A DNA stretch of 49,683 nt from Streptomyces sp. Lineage in GTDB: Bacteria; Actinomycetota; Actinomycetes; Streptomycetales; Streptomycetaceae. The position numbers were made by a program, and so were the translations under genes. Location of the stretch: contig NZ_JAPSIW010000002.1 of NCBI RefSeq assembly GCF_031178505.1, positions 1-49,683 of the forward strand. The letters run 5' to 3'. Position 1 is the first letter of the stretch, and each line of letters opens with the position of its first letter. A model generated the notes under the pieces. That model did no database searches, was not told the DNA's origin, and worked only from the letters and a program-made list of their open reading frames with translations. This document shows, one piece after another, positions 13,342 through 20,672 of this stretch.

Positions 13342-15717
13342 ATGACGATGACGACGACCGACGTCGTGAAAGCCGATGCCGCCGCCGGTGAGCGGGGGCT
13401 GACACGCAAGACCGCCCGCCGCCTCGCCTGGGCGGAGCGCACGGTGTACGCCGCCGCCGGCACCTGGGCCGCAGTCGGCCCGCAGATGGACCTCCCGTGG
13501 TGGGCGCACGGCGCGGCCCTGGCCACCGGCGCCCTCACCGGCGTCGGACTGTGGAAGCGCAGCGACACCGACGACTGGACGCGGCGACTCACCTCGTCGC
13601 TGCGGGCCCTGCCCGTGCTCGGCTGGACGGCCGCCTACACCGGCGGCCTGCTGGTCCCCGTCTTCGACTACCCCAACGGGTGGCCGATGCTGGGCGCGGC
13701 CGCCTGGACGGCCGGGATGATCCCCATGACGCCCTGGACCCGCTCCAAGGGCCTGAAGAGGGCCGCCGACAACCTCCCGGTCCTCGCCGGTGAGCCGGAA
13801 GTCGTGGACGCGGAGCCGGTCACCTTCGCCGACCACATGCGGGCACTGTGGACCCAGTCGCAGGCCACCGGCGACACCACCCTGGAGGGCATCCGCCAGT
13901 ACGACCTCAGCGAGCCCGACTTCGAGGCGATCGTCCTGGCCCCCGCCGGCCACACCGTGCCGCGCACCCTGGACGAACGGGCCATCGCGGGAGTCTTCGA
14001 CGTCCCGGTCGACGCGGTCGCCACGGCGCCGGTCCCCGGGTACGGCCCCGGCCGCCTCGCCATCCAGGTCGCGCCCCGCCTCGCCGAGGCCCGACGCGTA
14101 CAGGAAGCCCTGGAGGTGGAAGCTGAAGACCCGGGCGCCGCCCTGGAACGGATCTGGGCGGAACACGTCAACAACACCGGCGGCGCCGCCCCCGGCGTCG
14201 ACCTGGTCGCGTACGCGATCGGCGAGGACCAGATCCGCCTACGGATCGCCGCTCCGCGCGGCAAGACGCTTCGGGTCAACCACGAGGCCCTGTGCTCCGC
14301 GCTCGGCATTGACGACATCTCCCGCCTCGTCATGGAAGGCGCGGGCCCGCGTGAAGCGGTCGTCTACATCTACCGGGCCAACCCCCTCCTCCACGTCAGG
14401 CCTCCCACGAAGGAGGACCTGACGATGGACGACCGCGGCCGCATCTCCATCGGTGTTGCCCATGACGGCACGGTCGCCCGCATCCAGCTGTTCAACTTCG
14501 ACACGGGTCGGGCCCAACACGGCATCACCGCCGGGACCACCGGCGCGGGCAAGTCCGGCCTGATGCGCCTCCTCGGCGCCGCACAGCGCATCTCGGGCGT
14601 CATCTCCTGGATGGCCGACGTCCAGGGCGGCATGTCGATGCCCGAGATGGAGGGTCGCATCGACTGGTTCGCCAAGGGACCTGAAGAGACGATGCAGCAG
14701 CTCCGCGCCTTGCATGCGGTCAAGCGGTACCGCGAGGACCACAGCAACGGCCGCGGAGACTTCGACTTCCACGGCCCGTGGCGCCTGATCCAGTGGACCG
14801 GCGACGAGATCAACCGCCTCCTGTCCTCCCTGGACCAGGACGTCCGCAGGGAAGCCGCCTGGATGATCGGCGACCTCCAGAAGACCGGCCAGAAGGTCGG
14901 CATCGGCATCGACCTCGCCGTGCAGTCCCTCCACCTGAAGGAACTCGGCGACAACCACGAGATCCGCGAGAAGGGCAAGGAAGGCCACGTCTTCCTGCTG
15001 CGTACCGCCTCCTCCTCCACCCAGGGCATGGGTCTGGACGGCATCGCCCCGATCGGTGCCCACATCTCCCCCATCCCGGAGCGGATCTACGAGGGCGCGG
15101 GCGCCAAGGAGCTGTTCGAGGGCACCGCCAACACCGAGGGCGTACCGACCCCCGGCATGGGCTGGCTGATTACCGAAGGCAAGGCGATCCTCTTCCGCAC
15201 CTTCGTCCTGAAGAAGGTCAACGGCCTCTACCCCCAGCTCCAGGAGCTGATGGACGGCCACCCGATGCCCACCCTCACCGAGGGCGAGGCTCGTGCCGCC
15301 GGCGCCGCGTACGCCCACCGGGGTACCGCGGCCGCCAAGGAGGCAGGAAAGGCCGCAGACGGCCCGTCAACGTCCTATCGGGGCCGGGTCGACATGAATG
15401 CCCTCAATGGCGAGTTGGAGCGCATCACGGGCCTCCTGGAGGCCGATAACAAGGCCAAGGAGCAGGACGCCGAGGAACTGCCCGAAGCGCCGTCGCCCAT
15501 GGCGGCCGCCAAGGCGAAGACCCCGACGATCCGCGAACGGATTCTCGCCGCCCTCCAGGGCCACCCCGAGGGCCTGGCGCTCAAGGAGATCCGCACCGCC
15601 GTCGGCTGCGGCACCGAAGGCGGCCCCGCCACCCGCAGCGTGAACAACGAGGTCAGCACGCTCGCCAACGAAGGTGAACTCGTCGCCCTCGGCAGGGGCG
15701 TCTACCGCCTGCCCTAA
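13342..15717 (+). CDS. traB: FtsK/SpoIIIE-type DNA translocase, TraB-like
   Basis: 791 residues from ATG 13342 behind GGAGGGGAA. Several hydrophobic segments lie in the first 140 residues, as in septal translocases. The motor domain holds Walker A AGTTGAGKSGLM (about 397-408) and Walker B LIQWTGDEI (about 482-490). A C-terminal winged-helix region (about 730-790, IRERILAALQGHPEGLALKEI) resembles the gamma-like DNA-recognition domain of FtsK and TraB. Streptomyces TraB forms a hexameric pore that moves double-stranded plasmid DNA between hyphae after binding short repeats at the clt locus. It is the central gene of the module. The translocase call is firm; the exact name rests on family and context. 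Confidence 0.9.
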   Translation: MTMTTTDVVKADAAAGERGLTRKTARRLAWAERTVYAAAGTWAAVGPQMDLPWWAHGAALATGALTGVGLWKRSDTDDWTRRLTSSLRALPVLGWTAAYTGGLLVPVFDYPNGWPMLGAAAWTAGMIPMTPWTRSKGLKRAADNLPVLAGEPEVVDAEPVTFADHMRALWTQSQATGDTTLEGIRQYDLSEPDFEAIVLAPAGHTVPRTLDERAIAGVFDVPVDAVATAPVPGYGPGRLAIQVAPRLAEARRVQEALEVEAEDPGAALERIWAEHVNNTGGAAPGVDLVAYAIGEDQIRLRIAAPRGKTLRVNHEALCSALGIDDISRLVMEGAGPREAVVYIYRANPLLHVRPPTKEDLTMDDRGRISIGVAHDGTVARIQLFNFDTGRAQHGITAGTTGAGKSGLMRLLGAAQRISGVISWMADVQGGMSMPEMEGRIDWFAKGPEETMQQLRALHAVKRYREDHSNGRGDFDFHGPWRLIQWTGDEINRLLSSLDQDVRREAAWMIGDLQKTGQKVGIGIDLAVQSLHLKELGDNHEIREKGKEGHVFLLRTASSSTQGMGLDGIAPIGAHISPIPERIYEGAGAKELFEGTANTEGVPTPGMGWLITEGKAILFRTFVLKKVNGLYPQLQELMDGHPMPTLTEGEARAAGAAYAHRGTAAAKEAGKAADGPSTSYRGRVDMNALNGELERITGLLEADNKAKEQDAEELPEAPSPMAAAKAKTPTIRERILAALQGHPEGLALKEIRTAVGCGTEGGPATRSVNNEVSTLANEGELVALGRGVYRLP

Positions 15718-15727
15718 CCCCCGAAAC

Positions 15728-15771
15728 GGCAGGGGACCGGCTACTCCGTCAAGACCGGCCGGTCCCCTGCC
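15728..15771 (+). terminator. hairpin after traB
   Basis: GGCAGGGGACCGG (15728-15740) pairs with CCGGTCCCCTGCC (15759-15771) over an 18-nt loop. No U-run. One of the series of hairpins at gene junctions in this module. Confidence 0.6.
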
Positions 15772-15803
15772 CACTCCCCCAACGCATCGAAGGAGCCACC
15801 CCA

Positions 15804-16304
15804 GTGAACCACCCCGACCACCCCGCCGGCCGCGCACTCAGCGAAGCCGAGCAGGAGGCCGCCGCCATCCGCCTGATCGCCGAGGCGTACAGCGACAACA
15901 CCCCGGTCGCCACTCGCTACAAGGACGTGACGCCTGTGCCCGCCACCGGCTATGCCCCGCCCGAGACCCAGCCCGGCCGGGCACCCATGAGCCAGCGTGC
16001 GACCGACATCAGCGGCACCATGCTCGCCGCCGGTATCGCCTCCGTGCCCATCTCCGGCGGCATCTCTCTCGTGATGTGGACCGTCGGACAGGTCAACCCG
16101 GTCGTCGTCGGCATCGTCTGCGTGGCGCCCGTCGCCTTCCTCGGCGCACTCTCCCGCGTCTTCAAGAGCGCCAAGGCGGCCGCGGAAGCCGCCCCGCCCG
16201 TCATCCACCAGCACTACGAGGGCACGGTGATCCAGGACAACACCGAGGTCACCACCCACACCCGCGGCGTCATCGCCCGCACCAACAACCGCTTCGACCG
16301 CTGA
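15804..16304 (+). CDS. small membrane protein, spread-like
   Basis: 166 residues from GTG 15804 (AAGGAGCCACC upstream). Polar N-terminus (1-65), then two hydrophobic segments (about 72-90 GTMLAAGIASVPISGGIS and 98-117 VVVGIVCVAPVAFLGAL) and a polar C-terminus with HQHYEGTVIQDNTEVTTHTRG. Small two-helix membrane proteins next to traB are typical Spd genes of Streptomyces plasmids. Specific family uncertain. Confidence 0.72.
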   Translation: MNHPDHPAGRALSEAEQEAAAIRLIAEAYSDNTPVATRYKDVTPVPATGYAPPETQPGRAPMSQRATDISGTMLAAGIASVPISGGISLVMWTVGQVNPVVVGIVCVAPVAFLGALSRVFKSAKAAAEAAPPVIHQHYEGTVIQDNTEVTTHTRGVIARTNNRFDR

Positions 16305-16318
16305 GGGGGGAACCGACC

Positions 16319-16657
16319 ATGACGCGACCCGGCAACGTCCTGACCACCGTCCTCGAAACGCACGGCGGGCACTGCGCCTGCAACGGCGCCTGCGGCAAGA
16401 CGCACACGGGCGACGGCGAGCGCTGCAACGCCACGAGCAGCGGCAAGAACAAGCCCCTGCTCGCCGCGCCGCGAACCCCGCACGCCACCGACGTGCAGAA
16501 CGCGGCCGCCCCGCTGGAGGAACTGCGGCCCTGGCGCTGGCCCTGCTGGCGCGACGCGCTCGCCGCCGAGCGTGCCCGCGCCAACGACCAGCGCAACCAG
16601 GAACTCGCGGAGATGCAGATCGGCCTGTTCGACGTCGACACCGACGCCGCGGCGTAA
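16319..16657 (+). CDS. small cysteine-rich protein, possible zinc finger
   Basis: 112 residues from ATG 16319, 14 bases after the previous stop. The N-terminus carries HGGHCACNGACGKTHTGDGERC, four Cys with several His that could bind zinc. A Trp-rich middle (LRPWRWPCWRDALAAERARAN) precedes an acidic tail. No family recognised; probably a plasmid accessory or recruitment factor. Confidence 0.65.
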   Translation: MTRPGNVLTTVLETHGGHCACNGACGKTHTGDGERCNATSSGKNKPLLAAPRTPHATDVQNAAAPLEELRPWRWPCWRDALAAERARANDQRNQELAEMQIGLFDVDTDAAA

Positions 16658-16680
16658 CACCCGATCCACCGGGACAGGAG

Positions 16681-16713
16681 CGGCCGCGCACCCCGCGACG
16701 GGATGCGCGGCCG
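16681..16713 (+). terminator. intercistronic hairpin
   Basis: CGGCCGCGCA (16681-16690) and TGCGCGGCCG (16704-16713) form a perfect 10-bp stem around a 13-nt loop. TGTCTCCC follows, giving weak terminator character. Confidence 0.55.
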
Positions 16714-16758
16714 CGCCGTGTCTCCCTTGACCGACTCGGCAACCACGTAAGGGATTCG

Positions 16759-17220
16759 ATGACCACGCCCGACACCCTCGACGCCCGCCTGGACGCGGCT
16801 AACGCCACCGTCCTCGCGGAGATTTCCCGAACGGACGCCAAGTCCGGCGTCCTGCTCACCAGCTTCTCCCTGCCCCTCGCCGCGCTCGTCGCGGTAGTCC
16901 CGGGGCACGACTTACCGCCCGTCGTCGGTCTCCTCGTCGGCGCCGGTGCCCTCGGCCTCATCGTCGCCATGCTCGTCGTGCTCATCGTCGTCCGCCCCCG
17001 GCTGAGCGGCGCCGCGCGCGGCAGCTTCCTCTACTGGTCGTTGTGCACGCCCGAGGACCTGGTGAAGGACCTCCAGACTCCGGACGACCGCGTGGCGCAC
17101 GTCATCCACCTTTCACAGATCGCCCGTCGCAAGTACGCGGGCCTGCGCCTCGCCGGGGACATCACCGGCGTATCGCTCGTTGCCCTCGGCGTCGCACTGC
17201 TCGTCGGCCTCGTCGCCTGA
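16759..17220 (+). CDS. Pycsar-effector-like membrane protein (DUF5706-like)
   Basis: 153 residues from ATG 16759. The N-terminal helix LDAANATVLAEISRTDAKSGVLL matches my memory of the conserved start of Pycsar transmembrane effectors (A-E-I-x-R-T-D-x-K). Two hydrophobic segments follow (about 33-48 and 55-77), then a cytoplasmic part with SLCTPEDLVKDLQ and a third segment at the C-terminus (about 134-152). In Pycsar systems such a protein disrupts the membrane on sensing cCMP or cUMP. No cyclase gene was found next to it, so here it may be an orphan effector or have been adopted for exclusion or transfer. Assignment by remembered pattern only. Confidence 0.55.
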   Translation: MTTPDTLDARLDAANATVLAEISRTDAKSGVLLTSFSLPLAALVAVVPGHDLPPVVGLLVGAGALGLIVAMLVVLIVVRPRLSGAARGSFLYWSLCTPEDLVKDLQTPDDRVAHVIHLSQIARRKYAGLRLAGDITGVSLVALGVALLVGLVA

Positions 17221-17239
17221 CCCGCCCAAGGTGAACTGC

Positions 17240-17548
17240 ATGGCAACCGACCTCGACCCCGTCACTGCCGCCCGCCGCGCCGGGCGCTGGGTGATCGGAA
17301 CCTTCCACGGAGACCACGACGACACCAAGGTCGTCGCCATCTCCACCCGCGACGACTCCGCTCCGCTCCCGTACGGGTGGGAGTGCACCTGCGGGATCGG
17401 CCAGCGCTTCCCCAGCGAGGACGGCGTGTGGCGCAGCGCCCGGCGCCACGTCCACCCGCCCCGCTGGCGCACACGGGCCCGTCGGGTGCCGCTCCTGCGT
17501 CGCCTCGTCCAGCCCACGGCGCGTCTCCAGCACCCCCGGACGGCCTGA
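17240..17548 (+). CDS. small hypothetical protein, transfer module
   Basis: 102 residues from ATG 17240, 20 bases after the previous gene. The central part (PLPYGWECTCGIGQRFPSEDGVWRSARRHVHP) has CTC plus histidines, perhaps a small metal site. The Arg-rich C-terminus (RTRARRVPLLRRLVQPTARL) suggests nucleic-acid binding. Unrecognised; same strand and spacing as neighbours place it in the operon. Confidence 0.62.
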   Translation: MATDLDPVTAARRAGRWVIGTFHGDHDDTKVVAISTRDDSAPLPYGWECTCGIGQRFPSEDGVWRSARRHVHPPRWRTRARRVPLLRRLVQPTARLQHPRTA

Positions 17549-17551
17549 CCG

Positions 17552-17806
17552 GTGACCGACCGCGCGGTGCCCGCCGACCTGTACGCCGCCTTGCAAGTCT
17601 GCTTCCCGCACGGAGGGCTTCCCGGCTGGCTCACCGCCGCCGGCCCCCGGTGCGGGACCGGCGCCGCCCCGATCCCGGTCGGCGCCGGCCAGGAAGACGA
17701 ACTCGCCGACCTGGTCGCCCTCGCCTGGTGGGAACTCCTCCAGGACCCGGGTGGCGATCCGTTCACCAAGCTGTTCACCGCGGCCTGCGCACGGCATCTG
17801 AGCTGA
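17552..17806 (+). CDS. small hypothetical protein, last gene of the transfer module
   Basis: 84 residues from GTG 17552, three bases after the preceding stop. Acidic helical C-terminal half (EDELADLVALAWWELLQDPGGDPFTKLFTAACARHL). Unknown family. Directly followed by the strong bidirectional terminator that ends the operon. Confidence 0.6.
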   Translation: MTDRAVPADLYAALQVCFPHGGLPGWLTAAGPRCGTGAAPIPVGAGQEDELADLVALAWWELLQDPGGDPFTKLFTAACARHLS

Positions 17807-17812
17807 CAAAAC

Positions 17813-17846
17813 GAAGCGGGCCCCGTCCTCGGACGGGGCCCGCTTC
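17813..17846. terminator. bidirectional terminator between the transfer and partition operons
   Basis: GAAGCGGGCCCCGTC (17813-17827) pairs perfectly with 17832-17846 around CTCG. TTTG follows on the plus strand, and the A-rich CAAAACGAAG on the other side gives a T-run for leftward transcripts. It separates converging operons. Confidence 0.85.
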
Positions 17847-17862
17847 TTTGCGTTCGGGGTCG

Positions 17863-18762
17863 TTACGCTGCCGCAGGTTCAGGGTCGTCGGTGGCTGCCT
17901 CCAGGGCCTTCGGCTCCTCCGTGGCCTCAACAGCCTGCTCTTGCACCCCTGCCGCCTCTCCTGAGCCCCGCTTCGGCTTGGCCGGTTCGGCGAGCTGCTC
18001 CCGGCACTTTGCGATTTCGGCTTCGAGTGCATCGAGATAGCGCTCGGCGGCTGCCCTGTCCCTCCTGGCCAAGCGCCGCACCCAGGGCATGGAGACCGCC
18101 TTCTCCGCCCTGGCGGTGATGTCGACCTCCCCCTCGCCCTTCTCGTCGCTCCAGTTGTCCAGGAAGGCATGGATGGCCGCCTTGGCGGCCTCCTTGTTGA
18201 ACTCCTCGCCCTTCGGGAGGGCGTCGACCGCTCCTCGAAGGACCTCGGCCGTGACCGGGACACCCGAAGCGGCCACCGTCGCGTATACGAAGACGGCGTG
18301 CTCCACGTCCCACGTCTCACGGACGGAGACCAGCTCCCATACCTGGGCCTGATTGGCCTTCTTGGCCTGCTCCAGGGACAGGCGAGGCGTTCCAATTGGA
18401 ACTGAATCGTTCGATGCCAAATCGAACAGGGCTTCCGCGACCTGCCACGTGCGGATCAGCTTCCCTGCGTAGTTGGCCTTCATCCCCCAACGGGTCCAGC
18501 AGTAATCCTCGAAGCTGTCGTGCTCTGCGCGGTACAGCCGACTGTCTCGGATGATCTGCAACGCCTTGCCGGCCAGCCAGAAGGCCCACTTCAGAGTGTC
18601 GACGGCCGCCTCGCACTGGGCGAGTGACTGCCGCTCGTCCGAGGTGAGAGTCTTGGGCTGTCCCGAGATGGGGCGGAAGAGATTCGGCAGGGCCCGAGCC
18701 ATGTCGATGGCGCTCTTGAACTCGAAGCGCTCCTGGGCTGACCCGCCGCGCTGGCGTCCCAT
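17863..18762 (-). CDS. parB: ParB-like partition partner protein
   Basis: 299 residues from ATG 18762, sharing TGATG with the parA stop. The central region (about 45-150) has helix-turn-helix-like segments (YCWTRWGMKANYAGKLIRTWQVAEALF) followed by LSLEQAKKANQAQVWELV; the C-terminus is charged, with coiled coil then Ala/Glu/Pro-rich tail. I do not see the classical ParB box, so it is called by its place directly after parA and by DNA-binding character. A 14-bp palindrome (18389-18402) and an inverted repeat (18409-18427) lie within the gene and may be centromere sites. Confidence 0.68.
   Translation of the reverse strand: MGRQRGGSAQERFEFKSAIDMARALPNLFRPISGQPKTLTSDERQSLAQCEAAVDTLKWAFWLAGKALQIIRDSRLYRAEHDSFEDYCWTRWGMKANYAGKLIRTWQVAEALFDLASNDSVPIGTPRLSLEQAKKANQAQVWELVSVRETWDVEHAVFVYATVAASGVPVTAEVLRGAVDALPKGEEFNKEAAKAAIHAFLDNWSDEKGEGEVDITARAEKAVSMPWVRRLARRDRAAAERYLDALEAEIAKCREQLAEPAKPKRGSGEAAGVQEQAVEATEEPKALEAATDDPEPAAA
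18389..18427. promoter_or_regulatory. candidate parS site inside parB
   Basis: GTTCCAATTGGAAC (18389-18402) is a perfect palindrome identical to the one upstream of parA at 19676-19689. Seven bases on, GTTCGAT-N5-ATCGAAC (18409-18427) is a second inverted repeat. AT-rich palindromes like these are rare in this DNA. Confidence 0.6.
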
Positions 18763-19532
18763 CAGATCAGTCCTTCCACGGCCAGGGCCAACTTGTAGAA
18801 GTCCTCGCGCGCCCGGAGCGCAGTGCCGCTCTCCGGGTACTGGATCACGGTCAGGCCAGCTTCGGGTGCCTTCGCGTGGATCTTGTAGCGCCGGATGGCT
18901 TGGGGCATGTACGGGTAGCCGCGCACTTCGCACCACTCCTGCATGTCCTTGAGGTCAGCCCGCGTGCGGTCTGCCCCGGAGTCCCAGTTGTTGATGACCA
19001 CCCGGAACTTGATCCCGTGCGGGCGCAGCAGGCGCTCGATGGTGTACTCGGCTGGGCCGTGGGTCAGGGTTTCCACTGGAACGACCGGCACCAGGGCGAG
19101 GTCGGTGAGGTCCAGAATCTCGCGCATCGCCTCGGCTGCCGGTCCGGTGCCCAGAGGGTCCTCTGCGTCCAGGTCTTTCGTCGGGTCGATGTCGGCGAAG
19201 CCGGGAGTGTCGACCACGATCCTGGTCACTGCGGGGTCCTTCATGAGGGCGGGCAGCTCGCCCAGCTTGCCGCGCGTGATGACGTAGTCGAACGGAAGGC
19301 GTGCCTCTGGCACCTTCCGCGCCCACTCATCAAGAGAGCCCTGGAGGTCGATGCCGGCGGCGACGATCGGGCAGGGGCAGTTGGGGTCGCTTGGGTCGGA
19401 AGGGGGGTTGTTCTCGCCCAGAACGGCCGCCACGTTGACGCCGATGGTGGACTTCCCGGCGCCGCCCTTCTGTTGGAAGGTGGTGATGACCTTGGCGCGG
19501 TGCTCTGGCTCGGGATTGTCATGGGGGGGCAT
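18762..19532 (-). CDS. parA: ParA-family partition ATPase
   Basis: 256 residues. Deviant Walker A FQQKGGAGKSTIGVN (residues 20-34, signature Lys 22 and Lys 28), Walker A' region around DLQGSLDEWARK, and Walker B IVVDTPGFADID (about 105-117). Start chosen at ATG 19532 because GGAGGTCAC stands directly before it; ATG 19577 and the frame to 19817 lack a good RBS. ParA forms ATP-dependent gradients on the nucleoid to position plasmid copies through its ParB partner. Coupled to parB by an overlapping stop-start. Palindromes at 19658-19708 upstream are likely binding sites. Confidence 0.92.
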   Translation of the reverse strand: MPPHDNPEPEHRAKVITTFQQKGGAGKSTIGVNVAAVLGENNPPSDPSDPNCPCPIVAAGIDLQGSLDEWARKVPEARLPFDYVITRGKLGELPALMKDPAVTRIVVDTPGFADIDPTKDLDAEDPLGTGPAAEAMREILDLTDLALVPVVPVETLTHGPAEYTIERLLRPHGIKFRVVINNWDSGADRTRADLKDMQEWCEVRGYPYMPQAIRRYKIHAKAPEAGLTVIQYPESGTALRAREDFYKLALAVEGLI

Positions 19533-19657
19533 GTGACCTCCGTGGGCTTCCCCTGGTGGGTACTCGGACGCGGTCATATTGCCAGAGGTCGAGCCGTCGA
19601 CCGAGCATCGGTCGTCAAGGGTGAGCGGAGCCCGCGAAAACACGCCCGTTGTTCTAT

Positions 19658-19708
19658 TTCGAGTCGAACGAAAGCGTTCCAATTGGAACGGGTGGAAACA
19701 ATTGTTTC
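19658..19708. promoter_or_regulatory. candidate parS/operator cluster upstream of parA
   Basis: Three AT-centred palindromes in 51 bp: TTCGAGTCGAA (19658-19668), CGTTCCAATTGGAACG (19675-19690) and GAAACAATTGTTTC (19695-19708). The middle one repeats inside parB. Clustered palindromes next to parA are the usual form of a plasmid centromere that also acts as operator. The ATGs at 19577 and 19532 lie downstream of it. Confidence 0.65.
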
Positions 19709-19713
19709 TACTC

Positions 19714-20421
19714 TCAGGTCTGCTCGGGGATCTCGGGCTGACTCGCTCCCGTGGCTCGGTCGATCGCGGCGCGGAGCAGGTCTCCGGTGGTGAGGACCTT
19801 GGCGCGGAGGCGGTCACGGATCTCCAGCGCAGACTGTGGTGCGGAAGGCCGCCCGGCTGCGGACATGAGGGAGAGTTCGGCGGGGATGCCGTCGCGTTCG
19901 GCCTCCCGGAGGGCGACGTCGACCCCGTCGCCCCAGCGGTCGGCCCAGTCCTGGAGCGCTTCGACGGCCTCCTTGCTGGTCCAGTACGCGGCGCGGCGGA
20001 CGGTGTCGCCGAGCTTGTACGGCAGGTTCACCGACACGCGATGGGTGTAGCCGCCGTCACCCATGGGTGCACTCGGCGGGGTGCCCCACGGGCGTCCCGG
20101 CGCCTCCAGCTCGCCTTCCGGGGGCTTGGGCCACTCGCGGTCCAGGCCGCGGGCGCGCAGCTCCTCGCGGACGGCGCGGGTCACGATGTCGTCCCGGGTG
20201 CCGCCGAACTCGCCGGTTCGCCGCATCCTCGCGACCCGGGCCCGGATGTCGCGGCGGACGGCTGCGGCCGCACGCCGCGACATGCCGGGCAGGATCAGCT
20301 CCTTCCGGCGGGCGGCGATCCACTCCTCCTCGCGCTCGCGCTCGTCGTTGCGGCGCGCGTTGAGCGCCTTCAGGGCGTTCTCGGTCACCGCCACGTGAAA
20401 CTTCATGTTCACCCTCGCCAT
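19714..20421 (-). CDS. putative ribbon-helix-helix DNA-binding protein
   Basis: About 235 residues from ATG 20421 (MARVNMKFHVAVTENALK). The frame open to 20493 adds nothing convincing. N-terminal basic helices (NARRNDEREREEEWIAARR), then about residues 125-165 YTHRVSVNLPYKLGDTVRRAAYWTSKEA, a beta-strand plus two helices pattern resembling ribbon-helix-helix domains. It is transcribed towards parA from the opposite side of the candidate parS cluster. It could be an accessory partition protein or a regulator of the divergent giant gene. Family not certain. Confidence 0.6.
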   Translation of the reverse strand: MARVNMKFHVAVTENALKALNARRNDEREREEEWIAARRKELILPGMSRRAAAAVRRDIRARVARMRRTGEFGGTRDDIVTRAVREELRARGLDREWPKPPEGELEAPGRPWGTPPSAPMGDGGYTHRVSVNLPYKLGDTVRRAAYWTSKEAVEALQDWADRWGDGVDVALREAERDGIPAELSLMSAAGRPSAPQSALEIRDRLRAKVLTTGDLLRAAIDRATGASQPEIPEQT

Positions 20422-20672
20422 GGTGGAAATGTAGCCAGATAATTGGGCCGCGTGCTGCTGCCGCTGTGACGCGGGGTGCCGTGAGGCAACCACCGGTGCG
20501 GCAGGGGAAATCCGCTGTTGGTGAGTCGTAGGGTCAAAGAGGATGGATCATGTCCGGCCGCTCTTGAGCATCCGGGCGGGGCCGGGGGGCGCCCCTGGTC
20601 CCGTCCGTGGTGACAGTGCGCCGGGCCGGGTCCATGACCTGTGCCCTACCAGCACCACGGGGGAGAACGCGT

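Noticed and set aside
11134-14166. Very long minus-strand frame of about 1,000 codons
   Set aside because: Antisense to three well-supported transfer genes; GC-rich DNA keeps such frames open by chance.
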